This document shows, piece after piece, positions 1 through 6,979 of a DNA stretch of 34,048 nucleotides. The notes below the pieces were generated by a model. That model searched no databases. It was not told the DNA's origin and was given only the letters and a program-made list of their open reading frames with translations. Source of the DNA: an uncultured Eubacteriales bacterium (GTDB lineage Bacteria > Bacillota > Clostridia > Tissierellales > Peptoniphilaceae); assembly GCA_900539225.1 (NCBI GenBank), contig UQBO01000015.1:1-34048 (forward strand). Reading direction: 5' to 3'. Numbering within the stretch: position 1 is the stretch's first letter; every line of letters begins with the position of its first letter. Position numbers and translations under genes: made by a program.

Positions 1-46
1 AGTATAGGATAAAATGTGTGCAAGTGCAACTTTTTTTGTAATTTTT

Positions 47-89
47 TCAAAAAAATATCTATTGAGTATTTTACTCCCCAATAGATATT
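47..89 (-). terminator. intrinsic terminator, minus strand
   Basis: An 11-bp perfect inverted repeat (arms 54-64 and 79-89) is followed on the minus strand by a run of seven T. On the plus strand no T-run follows. It would end leftward transcription that passes the pgeF terminators. Confidence 0.6.
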
Positions 90-107
90 ATACAGCCCTT
101 TTTTAAT

Positions 108-173
108 GCCAAATACATGGATAAAATCACGCCAAATACATGAATGAAAATGCGCCATTTACACGGATTGATC
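108..173. repeat. 23-bp degenerate tandem repeat, about three units
   Basis: Units at 108-130, 131-153 and 154-173 all begin GCCA. The first two share GCCAAATACATG and then diverge; the third is shorter and more diverged. It lies between two terminators and has no coding content. Similar 23-bp units follow the terminators at 28406 and 30481. Confidence 0.6.
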
Positions 174-221
174 TATACAATGGCTTAATATAGATGTTTA
201 TAGTGCGTTGGAATAAATAAA

Positions 222-260
222 AATGCTAGCTAAGTTAATTTAGCTAGCATTGCTTTTTTT
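222..260. terminator. bidirectional intrinsic terminator
   Basis: A perfect 12-bp stem (AATGCTAGCTAA at 222-233, complement at 240-251) with a 6-nt loop is followed by GC and eight T on the plus strand, and by a T-rich tract on the minus strand. On the plus strand it would end a gene lying left of the window. Confidence 0.75.
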
Positions 261-304
261 TATGTTATTTGTCCCGAATTTTATACAATATCAGGAAAAA
301 TATT

Positions 305-338
305 TTGCCCGCGAAAATGATACAATAATCGCGGGCAA
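305..338. terminator. terminator after pgeF
   Basis: A perfect 10-bp GC-rich stem (TTGCCCGCGA at 305-314, complement at 329-338) stands directly downstream of the pgeF stop. A T6 run follows on the plus strand and an AAAATATTTTT tract on the minus strand, so it can act in both directions. Confidence 0.7.
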
Positions 339-342
339 TTTT

Positions 343-1071
343 TTATATACAAACCAATGTATACATCAGCCCATAATCTTTTTTGTCTCGCCTATACGAG
401 TGGAAGCGCTCGTCTGTGACTGTATCTAGGCTTGAGACGTATATATTTTCTTCTTTAACTCCCATACTTATTGCATCGAGCTTAACTACTTTTCCTAAAT
501 CTATAAGGTAATGATTCTCATCTTTTTTAAAAATAATGTCTTTGTATTTAAAATTCTTCTCGAATACATTTTTTACATCGTCCATCACTTCGAATGAAGT
601 TTTTTGTATATGCGGTCCGACATAAACTTTCAAATCTGCGGCGCTCGAGCCAAGTCCCACCATCTTTGTGATTGCTTCTTTGACTATGGAGTTTGCTGTG
701 CCTTTCCAGCCTGAGTGAACGGCTGCGATGCGTTTATTGACGCTATCGTAGACTATTACGGGTAGGCAGTCTGCGCTCTTAATCACGAGCACATCGCCAT
801 GGCCGCCTATAAGTCCATCTGTCTCATCGTAGAAATTCACCCCGCCATTGCCATTAACGTGGGCGATATTATTCGAGTGCACTTGGCGTGTAACGTTTAT
901 GCTACTATAATCAAGGCCGATATGCTCAAGTACTTTTGGAAGCTCTTTTACAAAGTAGTCTTCATCTCCTTTTATATCGATTGGCTTAAGGTTCATGATG
1001 TTTGTGACGCCTATGTCATTTAGGTAAGTGCTTATCAAATATTTTTCGTGTATAATCTTATAATCTTTCAT
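343..1071 (-). CDS. pgeF: purine nucleoside phosphorylase / laccase-domain protein (YfiH, PgeF family)
   Basis: A 242-residue protein of the YfiH/LACC1 family (DUF152), once called polyphenol oxidase and now known as a zinc-dependent purine nucleoside phosphorylase and adenosine deaminase of the cytosol. The three family metal and catalytic residues are visible: His65 in QVHS, Cys102 in SADCLPV and His119 in VHSGWKGT. Length is normal for the family. The start was set at ATG 1071 because GAGGAAAATT lies just before it; a longer reading from 1122 would begin inside the upstream terminator. It lies downstream of the M18 aminopeptidase on the same strand, separated by 56 bases holding a weak terminator, so it is probably partly expressed by readthrough. 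Confidence 0.9.
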   Translation of the reverse strand: MKDYKIIHEKYLISTYLNDIGVTNIMNLKPIDIKGDEDYFVKELPKVLEHIGLDYSSINVTRQVHSNNIAHVNGNGGVNFYDETDGLIGGHGDVLVIKSADCLPVIVYDSVNKRIAAVHSGWKGTANSIVKEAITKMVGLGSSAADLKVYVGPHIQKTSFEVMDDVKNVFEKNFKYKDIIFKKDENHYLIDLGKVVKLDAISMGVKEENIYVSSLDTVTDERFHSYRRDKKDYGLMYTLVCI

Positions 1072-1093
1072 AATTTTCCTCGTATATAATATG

Positions 1094-1118
1094 TAAAAGA
1101 AGCACCAATTAAGGTGCC
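1094..1118 (-). terminator. weak terminator between aminopeptidase and pgeF
   Basis: On the minus strand GCACC-TTAATT-GGTGC is followed by TTCTTTT. The stem is short (about 6 bp), so partial readthrough into pgeF is likely. Confidence 0.5.
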
Positions 1119-1127
1119 TCATGTATT

Positions 1128-2528
1128 TTATTCAAAGAATGCTTTGTATGCTTTGTATGACATGTATGTGTCGAACTTTGAAGTAACTTCGTTTGGTGCG
1201 TGCATGTTTAAAACTGCTGTACCGCAGTCAACTACTTCTGCGCCGTACTTGCTTAAAAGGTATGCTATAGTTCCGCCGCCACCTGCGTCAACTCTACCAA
1301 GTTCGCCTGTTTGCCAAGCAACGCCTGCTTTGTCGAAGATATCTCTTACATCTCTTAAGAATTCTGCGTTTGCATCGTTGCAGCCGCCTTTTCCGCCTGA
1401 TCCAGTGTACTTAGCTACCGCGATACCGCCGCCTAATACAGCTGTGTTGTTCTTTTCATAAACTGAGTCGAAGTTAGGGTCATAAGCTGCTGTTACGTCT
1501 GATGAAAGTACCCAAGAGTTCTTTAGGCATCTTCTAACTGTAAGAGCTGAGTACTCGCCTTCTAGTGCTGCTAACTCATGTAGAGCGTTTTCAAGAACGT
1601 AGCTTGCCATACCAGTGTTGCCTTGTGAGCCAACTTCTTCCTTATCCATGAACATAGCTAGAGCTGTGTGCTCGCCTTGCTTCATGTCAAGTATTGCCTT
1701 AAGTCCTGCGAATGCGCAAACTCTGTCGTCTTGGCCATAGCTGAAGATCATGGATCTGTCTATACCAAGGTCACGAGCCTTGCCTGCTGGAACTACTTCG
1801 ATTTCGGCAACTTTAAAGTCGTCTTCTTCTATACCATATTTTTCGCTGATGATTCTCATAACATTGGCTTTAACGCGATTAGACTTGTCTTTCTTATCGT
1901 CATCGTCGTCATCGTCATCTGCCAATGGTATTGAGCCCATAAGCACGTTTAATTGTTCGCCAAGTATGCCTTCAGCAAGTTTCTTTTGCATTTGTTCACG
2001 TGATAGGTGGATTAGTAGGTCAGTGATTGTAAATACTGGATCGTCATCGTCTTCACCTATAGATATATCAACCCTCTTTAAATCCTTTGTATAAACAACG
2101 CCGTGTAAAGCTAGTGGGATTGTAGTCCATTGGTACTTTTTAACTCCGCCGTAGTAGTGAGTCTTTAAAAAGCCAAGTTCGCTTGCTTCGTATAGTGGAT
2201 TTGGCTTAAGGTCAAGTCTTGGGCTGTCTATGTGAGCGCCAACGATTCTTAGGCCTTCTTCAAGTTTCTTTTCACCCATAACGAACATTAAAACGGATTT
2301 TTCCTTGTTATTTAAGTAAAGCTTGTCGCCCTTCTTAACCTTTGTTCCGTTTTTGATAGCTTCTTCTAAGTCCTTAAAGCCGTTAGCTTCAGCTATGCGT
2401 ATGATTTCTTTAACTGCTAGTCTTTCAGTTTTTGCTTTAGTTAAAAAGTCTTTGTACTCTTCGTTGTAGCTTGTAACGTCCTCAAGCACATCGTTTGAAA
2501 GGCTTAGCCATGAAATTTTTTCTGCCAT
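1128..2528 (-). CDS. M18 family zinc aminopeptidase
   Basis: A 466-residue cytosolic metallo-aminopeptidase of family M18 (aspartyl aminopeptidase / ApeA type), which removes N-terminal residues during peptide turnover. The expected metal and catalytic motifs occur in order: His99 in GAHIDSP, Asp in GQDDRV, Glu-Glu in DKEEVGSQG, Asp in SSDVTAAYDP and His in LNMHAPNE. Length is normal. The start at 2528 has a strong GGAGGAATTATA site. One oddity is a run of eight aspartates (residues 204-211, bases 1896-1919) followed by KKDK, placed where relatives carry only a short acidic loop. The gene diverges from pyrC; the 92-bp spacer holds an extended -10 (TGTTATAAT) for this gene. Confidence 0.92.
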   Translation of the reverse strand: MAEKISWLSLSNDVLEDVTSYNEEYKDFLTKAKTERLAVKEIIRIAEANGFKDLEEAIKNGTKVKKGDKLYLNNKEKSVLMFVMGEKKLEEGLRIVGAHIDSPRLDLKPNPLYEASELGFLKTHYYGGVKKYQWTTIPLALHGVVYTKDLKRVDISIGEDDDDPVFTITDLLIHLSREQMQKKLAEGILGEQLNVLMGSIPLADDDDDDDDKKDKSNRVKANVMRIISEKYGIEEDDFKVAEIEVVPAGKARDLGIDRSMIFSYGQDDRVCAFAGLKAILDMKQGEHTALAMFMDKEEVGSQGNTGMASYVLENALHELAALEGEYSALTVRRCLKNSWVLSSDVTAAYDPNFDSVYEKNNTAVLGGGIAVAKYTGSGGKGGCNDANAEFLRDVRDIFDKAGVAWQTGELGRVDAGGGGTIAYLLSKYGAEVVDCGTAVLNMHAPNEVTSKFDTYMSYKAYKAFFE

Positions 2529-2620
2529 TATAATTCCTCCTTTTTCTATATTATAACATAAAGGCGCACAAAATTCATCCCTTTTGGGTATAAATATTAA
2601 AATGCTGATGGAGGTTTTTT

Positions 2621-3868
2621 ATGTTAATTAAAAATATTAATTTTATTGATACAATTGCAAATGGCATTAGACGTGTCGATATTCTCATTGAGAATGGCAT
2701 AGTTACTGCCATAGAAGATAGTATTGAAAAAGATGATCCCTGCGTGATCGATGGCGAGGGCCTATATATTTCACACGGGCTAATAGATACGCACGTGCAC
2801 TTTAGGGACCCCGGTCAAACTTACAAAGAAGATTTGACTACGGGAGCGGCTGCGGCAAAGAGAGGCGGCTACACAGCTGTGCTTCTTATGGCAAACACCA
2901 AGCCAGTCGTTGACAATACTGAAACGCTTGAAGATATATTAGCTAGATCAAAAAATTTGGGTATATCCATTTATCAAAATGCGACCGTGACTAAGGGCAT
3001 GCTGGGTGAGGAACTTGTAGATATGGATGCGCTTCACAAGGCGGGGGCCATTGGGTTTACTGATGATGGCAAGCCTATAATGAAGGCGAAACTATTATAC
3101 GACGCTCTAATCGAAGCAAAAAAGTATGACGCGCCAATCAGTTTACACGAGGAAGATCCATTCTTTATTAAAAAGTCAGGCAAAAACGAAACTGCTCCAG
3201 CCATTGCCGAGGCTGTTATGGTGGCTCGCGATGCTTATCTAGCAGTAAAAGCGGATTCAAAATTAAACTTCCAACACATTTCATCTGCGGATGCACTTGA
3301 AATTATTAGAAATTACAAAAAATACACGGATAAAATATTTGCAGAGGTCACTCCTCATCACTTTACATTAACAGAGGATGCTGTGGAAAAGCACGGAACA
3401 TTAGCAAAGATGAATCCGCCACTAAGGACGGCTGCTGATAGAGAGGCAATCACCCGCGCTATCAAGGACGGCACCATTGACATAATCGCGACTGATCATG
3501 CGCCTCATGCGGCCGAGGAAAAGGCTAAGGACTTCTTCAGCGCTCCTAGCGGCATCATAGGTCTTGAAACAGCTCTGCCACTTGCAATAGATGAGCTTCA
3601 CCATAAGCATGGTATTGATCTAGTGAAAATTATAAAGATGCTGACTGTCAATCCCGCAAGGCTTTATGGTCTTGAAGAGGGCAGTATAAAAGTTGGTTCA
3701 AGGGCTGATTTAGTGATTTTTGACATAAACGAAGAGTATATATATGAAAAATCTTCATCTAAGTCTCAAAATTCGCCATTCATAGGTGAAAAGTTAAAGG
3801 GAAAGGTGAAGTACACAATAAAGGACGGAAAGGTGGTTTACAGTGAAGACGATAGGTTTAATTGTTAA
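2621..3868 (+). CDS. pyrC: dihydroorotase, class I
   Basis: A 415-residue amidohydrolase that closes carbamoyl-aspartate to dihydroorotate in de novo pyrimidine synthesis. The family signature DTHVHFRDPGQ (zinc ligands His58 and His60) is intact, as are FTDDG, the His motifs LHEED and FQHIS, and the second signature ATDHAPH. Length matches the class I enzyme. The start has GATGGAGG seven bases ahead. No other pyr gene is next to it; instead the 3' end overlaps the next gene by 26 bases, so the two are translated from one mRNA. I see no PyrR-type attenuator in the short upstream region. Confidence 0.95.
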   Translation: MLIKNINFIDTIANGIRRVDILIENGIVTAIEDSIEKDDPCVIDGEGLYISHGLIDTHVHFRDPGQTYKEDLTTGAAAAKRGGYTAVLLMANTKPVVDNTETLEDILARSKNLGISIYQNATVTKGMLGEELVDMDALHKAGAIGFTDDGKPIMKAKLLYDALIEAKKYDAPISLHEEDPFFIKKSGKNETAPAIAEAVMVARDAYLAVKADSKLNFQHISSADALEIIRNYKKYTDKIFAEVTPHHFTLTEDAVEKHGTLAKMNPPLRTAADREAITRAIKDGTIDIIATDHAPHAAEEKAKDFFSAPSGIIGLETALPLAIDELHHKHGIDLVKIIKMLTVNPARLYGLEEGSIKVGSRADLVIFDINEEYIYEKSSSKSQNSPFIGEKLKGKVKYTIKDGKVVYSEDDRFNC

Positions 3869-4961
3869 TCCAAAGGCTGGCGTCGGTGGATCGGTTGCCC
3901 TAAAGGGCTCGGACGGCGAGGCTATATACGAAGAAGCGATAAAGCGTGGCGCGAGTGAAAAGGCGCATTTGAGGTGCGAAGAGGCCTTCAGCCACCTCAT
4001 TGATATAAAGGATGAGTTCAAGGTTTATACGGGCAATCACAGGCTCGGCGAGGACGAGATGAAAAAGCTTGGACTGAACTACGAGGTCGTTTACGAGACA
4101 GAGGCTAGTACTACGGCGGAAGATACGAAAATGGCTTTGAAAGAGATACTTAAGAAGGACGTCGATCTGATTGTATTTGCAGGGGGCGACGGCACAGCTC
4201 GTGACGTTTACGACGCTGTGGGTCTTACAAAACCTGTGATAGGGATACCAGCAGGCACTAAGATGCATAGCTCCGTCTTTGGCGTTTCACCAAAGTCCGC
4301 TTCAGAAGTCATCAGAGCCTTTTTACTAGATGAATCTTACGAGATAATCGAGTCAGAAGTCATGGATATAGATGAGGAAGCGTTCAGAAACGAAGTTTTG
4401 AACGTGAAACTATATGGTGCGCTAAACGTAGTTAACAAGGGAAGGATGATGCAAGTGGGCAAGAGTCCGCAAAGTGCATCAGAGAACGCAGATCTTGAGT
4501 CCATCGCTCAATACGTTGTTGATGAGATGAAGGACGACACCTTATATATAGTCGGAAGCGGCTCAAGCATACGCCCGGTTATGAACCTTCTAGGCCTTGA
4601 AAATTCACTACTTGGCGTCGACCTTGTATATAATAAGAAGCTCATTAAAAAAGATGCGAGCGAAAAAGACATCTACGAAGCGCTTATGAAGTATCCGAAG
4701 AGAAAGATTATCGTTACCATCATAGGCGGACAAGGCTACATCTTTGGCCGCGGCAATCAACAATTTTCATCGAGAGTCATTAGAGAAGTAGGTAAGGAAA
4801 ATATTATAGTCATTGCGACACAGTCGAAGATCAATAATATTGCTGGCGGCAATTTGCTCGCAGACACAGGTGATGACGCAACAAATGAGTACCTAGCTGG
4901 CTACTACAACGTCATCGTCGACTATAATTACATGAAATTAATAAAACTTGTTTATTTGTAA
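3843..4961 (+). CDS. ATP-NAD kinase-like protein (COG3199 type)
   Basis: A 372-residue protein with the diacylglycerol-kinase/NAD-kinase fold. It begins with IGLIVNPKAGVGG and has the nucleotide-binding GGDGT at residues 114-118, followed by GIPAGTKMHSSVF, all typical of the COG3199 family named as predicted polyphosphate/ATP-dependent NAD kinases. Relatives often sit beside catabolic operons, and the exact substrate is rarely proven; NAD phosphorylation is inferred. The start is GTG at 3843, inside the end of pyrC, with AAAGGTGG just upstream. The overlap of 26 bases implies translational coupling. No terminator follows within the next 60 bases. Confidence 0.8.
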   Translation: MKTIGLIVNPKAGVGGSVALKGSDGEAIYEEAIKRGASEKAHLRCEEAFSHLIDIKDEFKVYTGNHRLGEDEMKKLGLNYEVVYETEASTTAEDTKMALKEILKKDVDLIVFAGGDGTARDVYDAVGLTKPVIGIPAGTKMHSSVFGVSPKSASEVIRAFLLDESYEIIESEVMDIDEEAFRNEVLNVKLYGALNVVNKGRMMQVGKSPQSASENADLESIAQYVVDEMKDDTLYIVGSGSSIRPVMNLLGLENSLLGVDLVYNKKLIKKDASEKDIYEALMKYPKRKIIVTIIGGQGYIFGRGNQQFSSRVIREVGKENIIVIATQSKINNIAGGNLLADTGDDATNEYLAGYYNVIVDYNYMKLIKLVYL

Positions 4962-4998
4962 AAATTATTAGCTTTGCGAAAATATTTTGTAAAAAGCC

Positions 4999-5026
4999 TT
5001 GACAAATTTTATAAACATAGTATAAT
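4999..5026 (+). promoter_or_regulatory. sigma-A promoter of the 38-residue peptide gene
   Basis: TTGACA (4999-5004), a 16-bp spacer and TATAAT (5021-5026): perfect consensus boxes and one of the strongest promoters in the window. Confidence 0.85.
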
Positions 5027-5076
5027 ATTTTCTGTGATAAAAGAAAGACTAGAATAAAACAGAGGAAGAGGAGAGT

Positions 5077-5193
5077 ATGAGTAAATTGAAACGCAAATGG
5101 AGAAAGAGTAAGTCACTCGCAAGAACATTCGCAATGATACTTTGTGTTGTGATGGTTTTGTCGATAGTGTTACCGATATTGATTAACAATTAA
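5077..5193 (+). CDS. 38-residue cationic single-pass membrane peptide
   Basis: A short open frame beginning MSKLKRKWRKSKSLARTF, followed by a hydrophobic stretch (about residues 19-36, AMILCVVMVLSIVLPILI) and ending INN. It is supported as a real gene by a consensus promoter 50 bases upstream, a strong AGGAAGAGGAG ribosome binding site and a perfect 13-bp stem terminator 15 bases after the stop, so it forms its own transcription unit. The charge pattern (nine Lys/Arg in the first 17 residues, then one membrane span) predicts an N-in single-pass protein or an uncleaved signal-like peptide. I do not recognise the family. It could be a small membrane regulator, a toxin-like peptide or a secretion accessory; nothing in the sequence decides this. 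Confidence 0.75.
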   Translation: MSKLKRKWRKSKSLARTFAMILCVVMVLSIVLPILINN

Positions 5194-5207
5194 TAAAATT
5201 ATATGTG

Positions 5208-5243
5208 AAGTAGTCCTTATATGAGATAAGGACTACTTTTTTG
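5208..5243 (+). terminator. terminator of the 38-residue peptide gene
   Basis: AAGTAGTCCTTAT (5208-5220), a 5-nt loop, the exact complement (5226-5238) and then TTTT: a 13-bp perfect stem. Confidence 0.9.
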
Positions 5244-5292
5244 CTAAATTTTCATTCAAATGCGCCCTTGCGCTCGTTAGATGATTTATTAG

Positions 5293-5320
5293 GAACTTAG
5301 TTAATACTAGGTTCTTTTTT
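5293..5320 (+). terminator. terminator, left copy of pair A
   Basis: A 9-bp stem with one G-T pair, then T6. It stands about 50 bases after an already strong terminator, so no gene in this window needs it, which makes a copied origin plausible. Confidence 0.7.
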
Positions 5321-5416
5321 ATTTTATAAACAAGTTTATTTTATAAACAAGCGATCAAGCAGCTTTCATCAATCCTACTTCCCAAACTCTAAAAATATTT
5401 GACTTTGGGAAGTAGA
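5293..5416. repeat. direct repeat A, left copy (terminator plus palindrome)
   Basis: A 124-bp segment with a second copy at 6664-6770 that brackets the AAA ATPase gene. It opens with 34 bases identical in both copies (a terminator hairpin GAACTTAGT/ACTAGGTTC and its T-run) and closes with 44 bases differing at one position. The closing part is a 12-bp perfect inverted repeat, CTACTTCCCAAA (5375-5386) and TTTGGGAAGTAG (5404-5415). The left copy is 17 bp longer because TTTATTTTATAAACAAG is tandemly doubled (5318-5334, 5335-5351). Confidence 0.85.
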
Positions 5417-5427
5417 TGTGCTATGAT
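5399..5427 (+). promoter_or_regulatory. promoter of the AAA ATPase gene, -35 inside a palindrome
   Basis: TTGACT (5399-5404), a 17-bp spacer and TATGAT (5422-5427). The -35 box touches the right arm of the 12-bp inverted repeat, so a protein bound there would block the promoter. In the right-hand copy at 6753 the same -35 lacks a -10. Confidence 0.65.
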
Positions 5428-5446
5428 TAACTTAGCAGGTGATATT

Positions 5447-6646
5447 ATGAAAATTATTAAAAGAGAAAAGTACTTAGACAGGCTCATAGGTCTTAAGAAT
5501 ACGCCAGACATAAAGATTATCACAGGCATGAGGCGTTCTGGCAAGTCTGAGCTTCTTAAGTACTTCATAAAGTATATTGAAAAAAATGATGCGAGTGCAA
5601 ACATTATCTATATTGACCTTCAATTACTAGAAAATGAAGATTTGCTAGATTATAAGGAGCTTAACCGCTATATCGTAGACCATTATCATGACGCTAAAAA
5701 TAACTATCTTTTCATAGACGAAGTGCAGCTATGCAAAAACTTTGAAAAAACTATAAATAGTCTTCACTCGCAAAAACTTTTTGATATCTACCTAACTGGG
5801 TCAAACGCATTTTTGCTAAGTAGTGACCTAGCTACATTATTTACAGGTAGATATATTGGTATAGAGATATTTCCATTCTCATTTAAAGAGTTTATGGAAT
5901 ATTTTGAATACGAGGATATTGACAAGGCTTTTAGGGCATATATCGACATGGGCGGCATGGCTGGCTCATATGTCTACACTAACGAAGAAGATAGAAAAGC
6001 TTACCTTAAGAGCGTTTACGAGACAAGCATTATGAGAGACCTTGTTCAAAGGCACGATATAAGGGACAAGGTGCTACTAAAAAAACTAGGTGATTTTATG
6101 CTTTCAAATATAGCGAACCTCACTTCCTTAAGGAAGATTGCAGATACTTTGAAAAGCGACAAACAGTCTGTTAATCACAAGACTATAGCTGATTATGTCT
6201 CTTATTTGTGTGAGTCATTTTTGTTTTACAAGATGAATAGATACGACATACAAGGCAAATCTTATTTAGCTACTATAGAAAAATATTATTTAGTTGACCA
6301 TGGCTTTAGATCGGCTATACTTGGCACCAAAAACATGGATTATGGCAGGATATATGAGAACATGGTTGCCATCGAGCTATATAGAAGGGGCTACGAAGTT
6401 TACGTGGGAAAACTTTATGAAAAAGAAGTAGACTTTGTCGCGATGAAAGCGAGCGAGAAGATATATATACAAGTATCAGATGACATAAGTACTAAAAAAA
6501 CTATAAAGAAAGAGCTAGAGCCGCTTCTCTCAATAAGAGATGCTTATCCAAAAATTATTATCTCTAATACAAAGCATCCGATGACGCTTATGGAGGGAGT
6601 AAAAATTTTTGATTTGGCTAGGTGGCTTATGGGTGACGAAAAATAA
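5447..6646 (+). CDS. AAA ATPase with C-terminal DUF4143 domain
   Basis: A 399-residue protein of the widespread AAA_14/DUF4143 group. Walker A is GMRRSGKS (residues 27-34), Walker B is YLFIDEVQ (87-94), and LTGSNAFLLSS followed by the Arg of TGRYIG follows as sensor region. The C-terminal part (about 270-399) is DUF4143, with a degenerate PD-(D/E)XK-like pattern: YENMVAIEL, then KEVDFV (Asp329), then IQVS where ExK would be. Family function is poorly known; members are common accessory genes, often suggested to act in defence or as ATP-dependent DNA-linked factors. The start was set at ATG 5447 (AGCAGGTG upstream) because the region before it holds the promoter. It stands alone between the two copies of repeat A. 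Confidence 0.85.
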   Translation: MKIIKREKYLDRLIGLKNTPDIKIITGMRRSGKSELLKYFIKYIEKNDASANIIYIDLQLLENEDLLDYKELNRYIVDHYHDAKNNYLFIDEVQLCKNFEKTINSLHSQKLFDIYLTGSNAFLLSSDLATLFTGRYIGIEIFPFSFKEFMEYFEYEDIDKAFRAYIDMGGMAGSYVYTNEEDRKAYLKSVYETSIMRDLVQRHDIRDKVLLKKLGDFMLSNIANLTSLRKIADTLKSDKQSVNHKTIADYVSYLCESFLFYKMNRYDIQGKSYLATIEKYYLVDHGFRSAILGTKNMDYGRIYENMVAIELYRRGYEVYVGKLYEKEVDFVAMKASEKIYIQVSDDISTKKTIKKELEPLLSIRDAYPKIIISNTKHPMTLMEGVKIFDLARWLMGDEK

Positions 6647-6663
6647 TTAATTTGTTTAACGAA

Positions 6664-6690
6664 GAACTTAGTTAATACTAGGTTCTTTTT
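6664..6690 (+). terminator. terminator of the AAA ATPase gene, right copy of pair A
   Basis: Stem GAACTTAGT/ACTAGGTTC followed by T6; identical to 5293-5320. The rest of the spacer to nrdJ (6771-6900) is AT-rich with no open frame or recognisable RNA. Confidence 0.8.
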
Positions 6691-6770
6691 TATTTTACAA
6701 TCAAGCATATAACAAGCTTAGCCCATTCCTATTTCCCAAACTCTAAAAATATTTGACTTTGGGAAGTAGA
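6664..6770. repeat. direct repeat A, right copy
   Basis: A 107-bp copy of 5293-5416, missing only the 17-bp tandem duplication. It begins 17 bases after the ATPase stop, with the same terminator hairpin and T-run (6664-6690), and ends with the same palindrome, where one arm base changed (CTATTT for CTACTT). The match to the left copy stops at the same base, AGTAGA. Confidence 0.85.
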
Positions 6771-6881
6771 AAATCCATTTTGCAAAAAATCAAAAAATCA
6801 TTCTTTAGTATTATTTTTATTTTGCTCCAATTTCTACAAGCAAGGCCATTAGCATAAAGCTGATGTATCTATAAATTTATG

Positions 6882-6933
6882 AAGATAATTTCATAATTAT
6901 TATCTTGAAAAATCATGCCGCTTATACTATAAT
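6882..6933 (+). promoter_or_regulatory. nrdJ promoter with overlapping inverted repeat
   Basis: TTGAAA (6905-6910), a 17-bp spacer and TATAAT (6928-6933). An 8-bp inverted repeat, AAGATAAT (6882-6889) and ATTATCTT (6899-6906), ends in the -35 box and is a possible operator. It does not match the NrdR box. No cobalamin riboswitch is recognisable upstream. Confidence 0.75.
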
Positions 6934-6979
6934 TAGTATGTAGTTATAATTTTTAAACAATATATAGATAGGAGGACTT

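Noticed and set aside
5293..6770. Unit A as a classical transposon
   Set aside because: No terminal inverted repeats at the unit ends and no transposase; the repeats are direct and far longer than target-site duplications.
6771..6979. Possible cobalamin riboswitch ahead of the B12-dependent nrdJ
   Set aside because: No B12-box or core structure can be recognised; only a promoter and a short inverted repeat are visible.
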